Shown in pieces: positions 19,365-28,319 of a DNA stretch of 64,000 bases. Origin of the DNA: Rhizobium giardinii bv. giardinii H152. GTDB taxonomy: Bacteria; Pseudomonadota; Alphaproteobacteria; Rhizobiales; Rhizobiaceae. How positions within the stretch are numbered: the first letter of the stretch is position 1; every line of letters begins with the position of its first letter. Where the stretch lies: NCBI RefSeq assembly GCF_000379605.1, contig NZ_KB902635.1, positions 82,592-146,591 on the forward strand, read 5' to 3'. Below the pieces are notes generated by a model that was given only the letters and a program-made list of their open reading frames with translations, was not told where the DNA came from and did no database searches. The position numbers and the translations under genes were made by a program.

Positions 19365-19763
19365 ACTTCATTTCAAGCAATCCGGATGCTTTCGCATCCG
19401 CTCGAACCGGACTGGCCGCTTCGATGAGCGGCTAACTACGGGGTTCGCCTTTTAGTGTCAAGCACGTTTGGAGACAAAACGATGACAGTCGGCGAATTGT
19501 TTCCACAGGGACGAGGAAGCGCAATGGTAAAGGCATCACAGACGGGGAGTTCCCCCTCTCCACCATGCCGGCCCGAGCGGAGCGCGCCTTTCGCGCGTCG
19601 CAGGCCGACCGGTTTTCCAAAACGCATTCATCGCCTTGTTGCCCTGCTTATTCGCGGTCGCCTGTAAAAAAATCAAAAAATCTTCGCAAACGCTCTTGCG
19701 GTTTTTCGCCGATACGCATAGATCACGGCCACCGACGCGGCGGACATTGATCCTGCTTCGCGA
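19365..19763. other. Gap between tRNA-Asp pair and tRNA-Val
   Basis: About 400 bases with no supported gene. Must hold the divergent promoters for the tRNA-Asp pair (minus) and tRNA-Val (plus). Short inverted repeats such as GGATGCTTTCGCATCC (19386-19401) are seen. Overlapping short open frames on both strands at 19432-19667 look like chance frames in GC-rich DNA. Confidence 0.4.
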
Positions 19764-19839
19764 GGGCGATTAGCTCAGTTGGTAGAGCGCCTCGTTTACA
19801 CCGAGGATGTCGGGAGTTCGAGTCTCTCATCGCCCACCA
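19764..19839 (+). tRNA. tRNA-Val (anticodon TAC)
   Basis: A 76-base tRNA starting GGGCGATTAGCTCAG and ending CGCCC-A-CCA, with CCA encoded. The anticodon stem CCTCG/CGAGG closes the loop TTTACAC, so the anticodon is TAC and the tRNA reads valine GTA/GTG. The T-arm is GGAGTTCGAGTCTC. No intron. Confidence 0.96.
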
Positions 19840-20012
19840 TATCCTCCCCCACATATTTGTCCCCTGTATGCCGCACCTGCGTTCGTCAGGACGGAAGATG
19901 CCTGCGCAATCAACGCATTCGGTCGAGGCAACGCTTGCCTAAAGGGTTTGGGCAAGCCAATTTGAAGCCCGGGGAAGAGTAGTAAGGCGAAATTGATGCA
20001 GATGGGTTTGTC

Positions 20013-21089
20013 GTGACATTTTGGTCCAAGTCGCAAGGGAAAGAATCAAGGCCGTCGGCCTTCGTCTTCGGGCTGAGCTCCTGGAAGGGTCACCTCGCCA
20101 ACTGGCTTCCAGGCCACCAGGTGTTCCAGCGAAACCGTGTCCTTTTCTCCCGGCTGGAGTTTCAGATCGTTTGGGCGCCGCGAATCCGTGCAGCCCAATC
20201 CGCTGCAGTATACGTCTGGGGCTACAAGCATCCCGCCTTCCTGGAAGATTTCTGCACACGCCACGGCGTGCCGCTGGTGAGGATTGAAGACGGCTTCATC
20301 CGTTCCGTCGCCCTGGGGGCAACCAAGGCCGCGCCCCTCTCCTTGTGTTTCGATTCCCCCGTGCTCTATTACGATCCTTCGGCACAATCGCGGCTTGAAG
20401 GATTGCTTCAAAACTACGATTTCGCAGGCGACCCGGCTTTGCTCGAACGCGCCCGCATGGGAATTGCACGCCTCATTCAAACCCGTCTCAGCAAATACAA
20501 CACGTCGGCCGATGTCGACATCAACGACATCTACGGCCCCAAGGACCGTAAGCGCGTCCTCGTCGTGGGGCAGGTCGAGGATGACATGTCGATCATCAAG
20601 GGCTGCGCAACGCGGATCGACAACAACGATCTTGTGCGAATCGCCGCGAAAGAAAACCCCGGCGCCCAAATCATCTACAAGCCGCACCCGGAAATCCTTC
20701 ATGGCACAAGACCTGCCCGATCGAAGCCGGCGGAGGTCAGAACGATTGCCCAGATTCTCGATCGCGACATCACGCTGGCCGATGCCTTCCAGACCATCGA
20801 CCATGTCTATACGATAACGTCCCTCGCCGGCTTTGAAGCCGTCATCAGGGGGATCAAGGTCACGTGCATCGGCATGCCCTTTTATGCCGGCTGGGGCGTA
20901 ACTGACGACCGGCAACCCTGCCCCCGCCGTACCGCGCGGCGAACCTTCGAGGAGATCTTCGCGGCCGCCTATATTCTCTATCCGACCTATTATGATCCCG
21001 AATCTGAAAAAACCATCAGCTTCGAGGAAGGTCTCGAACTTCTGCACCGGATGAAGCGCGCAGCACAAAGCAAAGTGAAAGCGCCGTAG
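20013..21089 (+). CDS. KpsC/KpsS-type capsular polysaccharide glycosyltransferase
   Basis: A 358-residue protein related to the capsule Kdo-transferase/lipid-linker family (KpsC, KpsS, rhizobial RkpJ-like). Family motifs seen: RIEDGFIRSVALG (residues about 92-104), KPHPEILHG, TITSLAGFEAVIRGIKVTCIG and MPFYAGWGVTDD. Only one glycosyltransferase module is present, whereas KpsC of E. coli has two. The start is GTG 20013; no in-frame ATG precedes it. It stands alone, 173 bases after tRNA-Val, with no other capsule gene nearby, so its role (capsule/K-antigen or another Kdo-containing glycan) is inferred from the family only. Confidence 0.8.
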   Translation: MTFWSKSQGKESRPSAFVFGLSSWKGHLANWLPGHQVFQRNRVLFSRLEFQIVWAPRIRAAQSAAVYVWGYKHPAFLEDFCTRHGVPLVRIEDGFIRSVALGATKAAPLSLCFDSPVLYYDPSAQSRLEGLLQNYDFAGDPALLERARMGIARLIQTRLSKYNTSADVDINDIYGPKDRKRVLVVGQVEDDMSIIKGCATRIDNNDLVRIAAKENPGAQIIYKPHPEILHGTRPARSKPAEVRTIAQILDRDITLADAFQTIDHVYTITSLAGFEAVIRGIKVTCIGMPFYAGWGVTDDRQPCPRRTARRTFEEIFAAAYILYPTYYDPESEKTISFEEGLELLHRMKRAAQSKVKAP

Positions 21090-21102
21090 GCCAATCCCCG
21101 CT

Positions 21103-21258
21103 ATGCCATTGCATGATGACCCACCGCTTGCCGAATTGCCTCTTGCCATACGGCCACGGCGTCGCCATGTCTTGGAAATTGAACCCCCGAGTCGATCCGA
21201 AGTCCCGTCGTTGGAATGTCGTGGTCGCCAACCGCGGCCAAAGGAGCGCGCGACATGA
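21103..21258 (+). CDS. Possible 51-residue coupled small ORF
   Basis: An ATG at 21103 opens a 51-codon frame (MPLHDDPPLAELPLAIRP) whose TGA overlaps the ATG of the next gene in the form ATGA. The product is Pro/Arg-rich and unrecognised. The overlap is the only argument for coding; codon third positions are not strongly GC-biased, so it could be chance. Confidence 0.25.
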   Translation: MPLHDDPPLAELPLAIRPRRRHVLEIEPPSRSEVPSLECRGRQPRPKERAT

Positions 21259-21527
21259 GGAATGCGATTTTGACTGCCGCGCTTGCCGTGGGGCTTGCCG
21301 CCTGCGCCCCCATGCCGGAACTTGCGCCGATTCCGGGAAGCATCACCTATGGCGGCCAGCCCGCGACCAAACTGACGAAGGCGCCGATCGGCAGCGTCGT
21401 GCGGCACCGGCTGAAAAACGAATACGGCCAGCCCACCGAAGAAACCTATGTCATCCAGCCGGACCGGACGTTACGGCTCGTGCGCAGAGAGGAAGTTACA
21501 GACGGGAGCGGCAGTACCTCGTTCTGA
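21255..21527 (+). CDS. Small putative lipoprotein
   Basis: A 90-residue protein starting MRNAILTAALAVGLAACAPMP, a lipoprotein signal with lipobox LAAC (Cys17), so it should be lipid-anchored in the cell envelope. The mature part is short, soluble and unrecognised, with a region PIGSVVRHRLKNEYGQPTEETYVIQ that resembles small rhizobial envelope proteins. ATG 21255 is preceded by AAGGAG at 21241-21246, a good ribosome-binding site. The gene lies 166 bases downstream of the KpsC-like gene. Confidence 0.75.
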   Translation: MRNAILTAALAVGLAACAPMPELAPIPGSITYGGQPATKLTKAPIGSVVRHRLKNEYGQPTEETYVIQPDRTLRLVRREEVTDGSGSTSF

Positions 21528-21604
21528 GGCCCCGCGTGGCGCGGGAAAGACCGTTTTCCGGCACGCGGCTGCTCCGCCCGGTTAAGACAGATGCGCGGTG
21601 CCCG

Positions 21605-21979
21605 TCAGACGGTTTCCTTCTTTCGCACAGGCGTCTTGCGCCTCGGCTCTTCCGGTGCCTCGGGCAACGAAGGCCTTTCTCCTTTCGGAGTGGGCGCAAG
21701 CAGGTTTTTCAGCGCCGACAGCCGATCCTTCAGCAGCGGACGGAAACGCGTCGCGCGATAGGGCATGTCGTCGGCACCGTAACCTTCGGGACCATCATCG
21801 GGGCCGCGGTGGATTTCCGCCAGCTTGACGCCGATGAACTCGCCATCGATGTAGTGCTTGTAGGGGCCGACCCAGCGGATCGTGTAGATCTTCCCCTTGC
21901 GGATGCCCTGGTCGATCGAGACATGTTTGAACGTGTCGTTGATGCAGACGACCTTCTGTCCGACATGAAAATTGTACAT
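21605..21979 (-). CDS. Conserved hypothetical protein
   Basis: A 124-residue protein from ATG 21979 (MYNFHVGQKVVCINDTF). The first 70 residues read as a small beta-rich, SH3/KOW-like module (VGQKVVCIND, GKIYTIRWVG, GVKLAEIHR), followed by a Pro/Arg/Lys-rich tail. No catalytic motif is visible and I do not recognise a named family; similar short proteins are widespread in rhizobial genomes. It converges with the lipoprotein gene. Confidence 0.6.
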   Translation of the reverse strand: MYNFHVGQKVVCINDTFKHVSIDQGIRKGKIYTIRWVGPYKHYIDGEFIGVKLAEIHRGPDDGPEGYGADDMPYRATRFRPLLKDRLSALKNLLAPTPKGERPSLPEAPEEPRRKTPVRKKETV

Positions 21980-22155
21980 CGCGAAAATCCTTCTGCCCGG
22001 CATCCAACCCGACGATTGCGGCCGGCAAGTTGTCGGCGATCAATAACGCCGGTCGGCTCCCCATTGCAACGAGCAAGTGGCGTGACGGCGGCAGCCGCCG
22101 CGCGCATTCAGACCTCAAGCCCTCGCGGGCGCCAACCAATAGCGTGGTCGAAGCC

Positions 22156-22554
22156 TCATTCGCCGCGATACTGGCTGTCCGTCACCGGCTCCATCCAGTC
22201 AACTGCCTTTCCGTCAAGCGCCTCCTGGATGGCGATATGGGTCATGGCTGTGGCAACTCCGGCGCCGTGCCAGTGTTTTTCACCGGGCGGAAACCAGACG
22301 ACATCCCCTGCCCTGATCTCGCAAATCGGCTCGCCCCACACCTGCGCGAGCCCACTGCCGGAGGTTATGATCAGGGTCTGGCCGAGCGGATGCGTGTGCC
22401 AGGCCGTCCGCGCACCCGGTTCGAAGGTGACGGACACGCTGCGCATGCGGGCCGGTTGCGGTGCATCCATGATCGGATCCTGCCGGACGCTGCCGGTAAA
22501 ATAGTCCGGCGAGGCTTTGACCGACGGCCGGGATCCGCAGGGTTTGATCTCCAT
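22156..22554 (-). CDS. Cupin-domain protein (hydroxynitrile-lyase-like)
   Basis: A 132-residue single-domain cupin. Metal ligands are in HTHPLGQT (two His and a Gln, about residues 53-59) and GEKHWHGAG (His near 93). The sequence words [27 protein letters not shown] and AMTHIAIQE are those of the small manganese cupins that include bacterial (R)-hydroxynitrile lyases and their many uncharacterised relatives; that activity is not proven by sequence. Start ATG 22554 ([15 protein letters not shown]). Stands alone on minus between a hypothetical gene and yhaN. Confidence 0.8.
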   Translation of the reverse strand: MEIKPCGSRPSVKASPDYFTGSVRQDPIMDAPQPARMRSVSVTFEPGARTAWHTHPLGQTLIITSGSGLAQVWGEPICEIRAGDVVWFPPGEKHWHGAGVATAMTHIAIQEALDGKAVDWMEPVTDSQYRGE

Positions 22555-22677
22555 AGCAAATAGCTCCTGGTTTCGACGAATCTATCCTGCCGATCGCTGT
22601 TCCGAAGCGAGCGGCGTTACAAAGGGGTACCTTGCATATCCCCGCCGCCGAATGAAACCGGAAAATGTCAGACGCAA

Positions 22678-25600
22678 TCAAAGCGTATGGATCGTTACAT
22701 CCGGGCAGGCCGCACGGGCTATGTCACACAGGTGCTGATGGTGGGTCAGGTAGATCACCTGTCCCACCCGCGCCATATCCGCCATCAGCGCGAAGGCATG
22801 CTGCGCGCGGCCGTCATCGAACGTTTCCATGATATCGTCGGCGACGAAAGGCAGTGATTCGCGCGTTGCCGCGACTTCGTGATAGCCGGCGATGCGCAAC
22901 GCCAGATAGAGCTGAAAACGGGTGCCCTTGGAAAGGTCGTCCGCCAGTTTCGAGCCGCCGCCGGCCGCGTTCGCGATCAGGAATTCCCTGCCGTTTTCCG
23001 CCTGGGTCGAAAGCCCGACATATTCGCCGCCGCTGATCCTGCTGAAGGCTGCCGAAGCACGCTGCATCATCGCACTGCGATGTCGTTCGCGGTAGAGCCG
23101 GAGCGCGGTTTCACCCGCGAGAATGCCGGTCTTAAGCTTCAGATAGGCGATCGCCCGTTCCTCGACTTCGGCCAGCAGGGTGCGGCGGCGTTCCTCGATA
23201 TGGGCAGCTGCATCGCCGCCGCCGATTGCAGCGAGCGCCTTCTCCGCATCACGCCGCTCCACATGCAGTTCGCTTGCGTCTTGGTCGCATTGTTCCCACC
23301 GCGATTGCAGTTCGGCCACTTCCAGCCGCAGGCCCGCCTCGTCGACCGCGCTCAGGATCATCTCCGCTTCTTCGACACGCCCGACGCCCAGGCGCGCCGC
23401 AAGATCCGACTCGGCTTCGGCGATCCGCCCCCGCAGACGATCACGCGCCTTGGCGGCCTCCAGATGGTCACCGACGTCAACGAGCGTTGCGCAACGATAA
23501 AGATCGAGCATGCTTTGCTTCTGAACGTCGTGGCGCCGCCGCAATTCGATCAAATCGCGGTGTTCGGACATGCGCACTTCATTCTCATCCGAAATCCGCC
23601 GCAGCAGCGCGTCCTGCTGTTCGGCATCGGCAAATCGCTGACCGATCTCCCGGAAGGCAGCCAACGGATCATCCGGCGCAGGCCATGAGAGCCTTTCGGC
23701 GAGCGTTGCGACGGCCTTCGAAAATGCTGCCTGGTCCTTGCGCATGCCATCGATGCGATGGTCCAGATCCGCTTTGCGCTGGATGAGCTTGTCGAGATCT
23801 TGAAGGACGGCGAGGACGGCCACGATCTCCTGGACGGACGAGGTCGTTCCGTCCTCGGCGAGCCAGGTTGCACCGATCGTCTCATTCCACCGCGCGATCC
23901 AGCCTGCCATTTCGGCATCCGCCGAAGACCAGGCCGCATCGCGCGCTCGCAAGGCCGCCTGCGTTCGCTCCACGGCTTCAGCGGCGGCGGCGTGGGCGCG
24001 ATGGATCGACTGCAGAGCCGTGATCCTCCGCTCAGCCGAAGCCAGCGCATCGTCCAGGCGCTCGTACATGCCTTCGGCTCCGCCGAATTCCGCGAGTGCC
24101 CTCGTCAGCCGTTCAAGCGCCCTTTCCTCGTCCGCCCTTGCGACTCGCAGATCCTGCCGCGCCGCGCGAACCTGGTTGCGCACGTCCAGCGCCGCCGCTC
24201 GGCGGACAAGCCATGCGACCAGTTGATTGAGCTTTGTCTCTTCGGGCAGGCCACAGCCACGGGCTGCTGCCGAAATCTCCTGCCGCAACTCAGCAACCTC
24301 AGCAAGCACCGACTGGTGTTGCTCGCGAAAGACTGAAAGCCTTGCGTTGCGCTCGGCAACGGAGAGCGAAAGCCCCCTTGCCTGGGCAAGCTCCTCGGCG
24401 CGCGCCAGCCGCATCGCCGTCGCCTCGTCATCCTTGCGCAAAGCGGTTTCGAATGCGCGGGCCGTTTCGCCATCCAATTGCGCCGCATGGACTTGCCAGG
24501 CGTGATCGCGTTCCCGTCGCAACGTGAAGGCCATGTCGTCGGCAGCAAAACCTCCGGTTCGCGTCAGTTCCGCAAGCCGGGCTTCCTCCGCCGCAACCTG
24601 TGCCGTCTCCTCGGCGATCCGGTCGTCGAGCCGCTTCAGTTGTTCCGTCAACGCCGTTCGCCGCGCGGTCCACTCGGCGATGTCGCTCTCGTCGGGTATG
24701 GCGAGCGCGGCCAGACCGTCCCCGTCCAATTGGCAAGGGGCGAGAGCCGCCAGCTTTTCGGCAAGCTGGTCTTCGAGCGCGGCAAGCTGCCGGTTCGCCG
24801 CCTGCTTGCGCAGCAGGCAATCGTTTTGCCGCAGGCTTTGCAGGACGTCCAGGAGAGGCACCGGGTCGCCCGAGCCCGCGCTACACTCCGATTTTGACAG
24901 GGCGGCATGTGCCTTCACGGCGTCGCTGTTCGCCTCCCTGGCAAGCTGTCGCTCCCTCACAGCCGTCACCAACCGCTCGTTCAAGGCGGAATGGTTCTGC
25001 GCCAGGCCCTGGATGCGCCCGATGACGGCCGCAGGCAGAATGAGTGTTGCCGCGTTCGCCACGTCGGCACGACCCAGGCGCGCGAGACACGCAGCAACGT
25101 CTGCATCGATCTTGCCGCGCTCGTCGAGGCGATGGGGCAGGTCGCTCGCAGCCGATATGTGGCGCGCTTCCAGCCCGGAGCGCTCCAGGTCACGGATGTC
25201 AGCCGCAAGAGCAAGCACGGCTCCGTCCCGCTCGATGGCCGCAATCTCGGCTGCTCGTCGGTCGATATCAATTTCCAGCTGCTCCAGCCGGGCGCTGATG
25301 TCGGCTTCCTCGCGCTGCAGCCGCGGAAGCATGGTATGCCAGGCAGCTGGCGGTTCTGGCCCGTCGCCGAAAGCGCCGAGCTCGGCACGCAGGCCGCGCA
25401 GCCGTGCCAGAAGAGGCAGAGCCTCGATTCGGTCGCGGGCGTGGTCAAGAGAAACGCGCAGCTCTGCCCGTGCTTTCACCGCGGCCTCATGGCGCTCCGC
25501 CGCCACATCACGCGCCTTGCGCAACGCGGCAAATTCGCGGGCGTTGACGTCGATGGCACTCTTTTCGTCCTTCAACGCATCGAGTTCCGCCTTCAGCTCT

Positions 25601-26154
25601 GCCAGCCGGTGTTTTCGACCCTGCGGTTTGTAGAAGGCATCGGCTTGCGCTTTCAGGCCGGACAGGACGGCGCTACTGTCCGGAAGGCCGGAACTGGCGG
25701 AAAACAACAGCGCACCGAGCTCGCCTTCGCTTTTCAGGATGCTTTCGCCGCCCTTCTCGATGCTGTCGTCATCGAGCGAAAACATCATCTGGTAGGTGAC
25801 CCGGTCGATCGAGCCGAGCGCTGCGGAAAACAGATTGTCGGGCAGCGGCTGGTCGTCCGGTCCGAGAAGCGTATTTTGCCGGCGCTTGATCCGGGCGACA
25901 GCGTGAGCCCTGCCGCCGACCGCGATCACCCCGCCAATCCGCATCGTCTCGTAGGGGTGCAAAAAGCCGTAGGTGCTACGGTTGTCGATCCCGAACAGCA
26001 GATCGAGGAAAGCGGAAAACAGCGTGGATTTCCCCGCCTCGTTCGGACCGTAGACAAGATGAAAATCCGGGCGCTCCCGACGAACCTCCCCGAAATCGAG
26101 GCTGCGCCCGGTGAATTTGCCGTAGCGAACAAGGTCGAGGCGATCAAGGCGCAT
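22678..26154 (-). CDS. Rad50/SbcC-like ATPase (YhaN type)
   Basis: A 1158-residue SMC-like ATPase for DNA end processing. The N-terminus holds the Walker A in VYGPNEAGKSTLFSAFLDLLFG (about 33-54), the middle 800 residues are long coiled coils rich in Ala, Glu, Arg and Leu, and the C-terminus has the ABC signature region LADDLSKGTRFQLYLALR and Walker B LPFVADDIMETFDD. No CxxC zinc hook is obvious, as in the YhaN branch rather than SbcC. Its ATG overlaps the stop of the nuclease gene (ATGA), so the pair is coupled. Probably works as a complex with the upstream phosphoesterase. Confidence 0.9.
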   Translation of the reverse strand: MRLDRLDLVRYGKFTGRSLDFGEVRRERPDFHLVYGPNEAGKSTLFSAFLDLLFGIDNRSTYGFLHPYETMRIGGVIAVGGRAHAVARIKRRQNTLLGPDDQPLPDNLFSAALGSIDRVTYQMMFSLDDDSIEKGGESILKSEGELGALLFSASSGLPDSSAVLSGLKAQADAFYKPQGRKHRLAELKAELDALKDEKSAIDVNAREFAALRKARDVAAERHEAAVKARAELRVSLDHARDRIEALPLLARLRGLRAELGAFGDGPEPPAAWHTMLPRLQREEADISARLEQLEIDIDRRAAEIAAIERDGAVLALAADIRDLERSGLEARHISAASDLPHRLDERGKIDADVAACLARLGRADVANAATLILPAAVIGRIQGLAQNHSALNERLVTAVRERQLAREANSDAVKAHAALSKSECSAGSGDPVPLLDVLQSLRQNDCLLRKQAANRQLAALEDQLAEKLAALAPCQLDGDGLAALAIPDESDIAEWTARRTALTEQLKRLDDRIAEETAQVAAEEARLAELTRTGGFAADDMAFTLRRERDHAWQVHAAQLDGETARAFETALRKDDEATAMRLARAEELAQARGLSLSVAERNARLSVFREQHQSVLAEVAELRQEISAAARGCGLPEETKLNQLVAWLVRRAAALDVRNQVRAARQDLRVARADEERALERLTRALAEFGGAEGMYERLDDALASAERRITALQSIHRAHAAAAEAVERTQAALRARDAAWSSADAEMAGWIARWNETIGATWLAEDGTTSSVQEIVAVLAVLQDLDKLIQRKADLDHRIDGMRKDQAAFSKAVATLAERLSWPAPDDPLAAFREIGQRFADAEQQDALLRRISDENEVRMSEHRDLIELRRRHDVQKQSMLDLYRCATLVDVGDHLEAAKARDRLRGRIAEAESDLAARLGVGRVEEAEMILSAVDEAGLRLEVAELQSRWEQCDQDASELHVERRDAEKALAAIGGGDAAAHIEERRRTLLAEVEERAIAYLKLKTGILAGETALRLYRERHRSAMMQRASAAFSRISGGEYVGLSTQAENGREFLIANAAGGGSKLADDLSKGTRFQLYLALRIAGYHEVAATRESLPFVADDIMETFDDGRAQHAFALMADMARVGQVIYLTHHQHLCDIARAACPDVTIHTL

Positions 26155-27431
26155 CAGCGAGCCGCCTCGCCGTCACCGCCTTGCAGATAGGCAAGCACGT
26201 CATCACTGCCGGCAGCCGCGATCGTTTCGAGGAGCCGCGCAGCGGCGGCCTCGTCGCTGGCGAAGGCCTCGTGCAACTCGCGCGGCAGTTGCCGCAGCAG
26301 CTCGTCCAGTATTGCGCCTGCCTCCTGGCGAAATGCGTGCGACGGCAGCACGTCGGAACGGATCAGGGCGGCAAGTTCCTCGACCGGATCAGGACCGGAC
26401 GACGTAGCGGCATCTTCCTCGCCCCGGCAATCGATGTCGATCTTCTCGATCCAGCAGCCGCTCAATCCCGCGGCCACATTGGAGAATTCGGCGAGCAGGA
26501 AATCCGGATCGCGCCGGAGCTTCCAGGCAAGCGGCGTCGCACCGGTCAGGGAAAATCGCAGGATGAGATGATCGGCAACCGTCCGGATTCTGAGCGACGA
26601 CAGCGTTTCTGCCGCCTTGTCCAGCATCTGCCGCCAGTCCCTCACGCCGGTCAGATCGATCGTGACGCGCTCGAACACCGCCTGCCCGATCGCGCGTTCC
26701 TGATGTTCCAGAGAACCGTCATCGCCGACCGTCACCAGCGTCACCGTTTTCGACCCGGCCTCGTTGATATCGCGGCCCTGCGGCATGCCGGGCATGACGA
26801 TCAACGGCTTTTCCCAATGCACCTGTCTCAAGTGCACGTGGCCGAGCGCCCAGTAGTCGAAACCATGCCCCGCCAGCTCGGCGACACTACAGGGCGCATA
26901 GGGATCATGCCCTCGCGATCCGGCCAGGCTCGTGTGCAGCATGCCGATGTTGACCGCATCGGCGACCGGCGCCTCGAACGACGACAACAGGCTATCGGGG
27001 GCGTGCGGATTATCGAAGCCGACGCCGTGGATATAGACTTGGCGGCCGCTCTGAAGTGTCTTTGCCAGCACCGGTTTCGCCCGCCCGCTGAACAGATGGA
27101 CATTTGCCGGCAGGGTGAGTTCTCGCTTGATGGCGGACTGGGAATCGTGGTTGCCACGAATGACAAAGACTTTGACGCCGGCAGCCTCCAGCCGGCGCAG
27201 TTCTCCCGCCAGATAAAGCGCCGTGTTCATCGATGTCTGCGAGCCGTCGTAGAGATCGCCCGCCATCAACAGGGCATCGACGTTTTCCGCCAGGCACAGG
27301 TCGACGATCCTTGCAAGCGCCGTTCGGGTCGCACCCCGCACCAGTTCGGCAAGCTCCGGATTTTTCAGCGCCAGACTGCGCAAAGGGGAATCGAGATGAA
27401 GATCGGCGGTGTGGACAAAACGGAACGGCAT
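26154..27431 (-). CDS. SbcD/Mre11-like exonuclease (YhaO type)
   Basis: A 425-residue calcineurin-like phosphoesterase of the DNA-repair exonuclease group. Metal-binding motifs occur in order: ADLHLDSPL (residues 9-17), MAGDLYDG, IRGNHDSQS, HTSLAG and ALGHVHLRQ. The C-terminal 150 residues form the capping and partner-binding region. Partner gene yhaN follows with a 4-base overlap. A MarR regulator is divergently transcribed 158 bases away and could control the pair, which is inference. Confidence 0.92.
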   Translation of the reverse strand: MPFRFVHTADLHLDSPLRSLALKNPELAELVRGATRTALARIVDLCLAENVDALLMAGDLYDGSQTSMNTALYLAGELRRLEAAGVKVFVIRGNHDSQSAIKRELTLPANVHLFSGRAKPVLAKTLQSGRQVYIHGVGFDNPHAPDSLLSSFEAPVADAVNIGMLHTSLAGSRGHDPYAPCSVAELAGHGFDYWALGHVHLRQVHWEKPLIVMPGMPQGRDINEAGSKTVTLVTVGDDGSLEHQERAIGQAVFERVTIDLTGVRDWRQMLDKAAETLSSLRIRTVADHLILRFSLTGATPLAWKLRRDPDFLLAEFSNVAAGLSGCWIEKIDIDCRGEEDAATSSGPDPVEELAALIRSDVLPSHAFRQEAGAILDELLRQLPRELHEAFASDEAAAARLLETIAAAGSDDVLAYLQGGDGEAAR

Positions 27432-27589
27432 GGCCGACCATGGCCCGTGGTCCGGCGTCGCGTCAATACCGGTGAACTCTGCGCCAGCGACTATTCAGGG
27501 CTTTCGCTTTTTAGGGAAACCTGACACCTCGAGCGGAAAATTGGGCGTCCCGAGAGCCCCCATTTGACATGGCACCTCATAATATCCAT

Positions 27590-28066
27590 ATGAAACGCAT
27601 GAAATCCACATTCGAAGTCTCCGACAAGCTCTTTGAGCTCTATCACCGCGTTCACCGGCTCATCAACGAATCGATGACCGAGGAAGGCGTGTCGCTGGCG
27701 CGCAGCAAATTCCTGTTTTTTCTGAGCAAGCTCGGCCCCTGTCGGTCCACGGACATTGCCGGCGCACTCAATTTCGCGCCGCGCACGGTGACGGAGGCGA
27801 TCGACGGGCTGGAACGCGACAAGCTGGTCGTGCGCAAGCCCGATCCGGAAGACCGCCGCGCGAAGATCGTTTCGATCACAGAAGTCGGCCGCGTCGTCCT
27901 GGAAGCTGCCGAACATCCGCGAAAACAGCTGATCGAGGAAATCTTTTCAGCCCTCGATGACGAACAGCTCGACCAGATGCACGAAATCGTCAGCCGGCTC
28001 GTTGTCAGGACTGACGAAATTCGCCGGCGCAAGCAGGAAGGCGCAGGCAACGGCGCTTCTCGATAG
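27590..28066 (+). CDS. MarR-family transcriptional regulator
   Basis: A winged-helix regulator of 158 residues from ATG 27590 (MKRMKSTFEVSDKLFELY); an ATG seven codons upstream (27569) is also in frame, and a TTGACA at 27564-27569 suggests transcription starts near the chosen ATG. The wHTH core reads SKLGPCRSTDIAGALNF, RTVTEAIDGLERDKLVVR and DPEDRRAKIVSITEVGR, the MarR wing. The effector and targets are unknown. Divergent from the YhaO/YhaN pair; followed by a strong terminator at 28103. Confidence 0.9.
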   Translation: MKRMKSTFEVSDKLFELYHRVHRLINESMTEEGVSLARSKFLFFLSKLGPCRSTDIAGALNFAPRTVTEAIDGLERDKLVVRKPDPEDRRAKIVSITEVGRVVLEAAEHPRKQLIEEIFSALDDEQLDQMHEIVSRLVVRTDEIRRRKQEGAGNGASR

Positions 28067-28102
28067 TCCCGATCGACTGGGACGGCGACGGTTCAATTGA
28101 AA

Positions 28103-28129
28103 AAGGCCGGGTCATCATGTCCCGGCCTT
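28103..28129 (+). terminator. Terminator after the MarR gene
   Basis: Perfect nine-base-pair inverted repeat AAGGCCGGG / CCCGGCCTT with a nine-base loop, 36 bases after the MarR stop. The following T-run is short (TTAACTTAAAT), so the helix does most of the work. Confidence 0.8.
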
Positions 28130-28319
28130 AACTTAAATGTGAAATCCACGTAAATACTGCTACCGAGTGCCCTTGTGGCATGGGCGTTTTTTCGGGCCGT
28201 TTATCTTGTTGGAAATATCTTCGTGATGCATTCTGCGGACTCGCTTGTCGCAGAACTTCGGTTTTGCGACGATAAGCTGTATCGCACGGTCGGTCCTTTC
28301 CAGTGAAGTTGGGGTTTTG

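Noticed and set aside
19432-19667. Overlapping 60-70 codon frames on both strands between tRNAs
   Set aside because: No start context, no homologous character; frames on both strands of the same stretch suggest chance.
20046-21407. 453-codon minus-strand frame opposite the KpsC-like gene
   Set aside because: The plus-strand product has clear family motifs; the minus frame has none.
24907-26190. 427-codon plus-strand frame opposite yhaN
   Set aside because: Shadow of the coiled-coil region; no motifs.
27564-27592. Leaderless transcription of the MarR gene
   Set aside because: TTGACA at the right distance is suggestive, but the -10 (CATATG) is poor, so it was not listed as a promoter.
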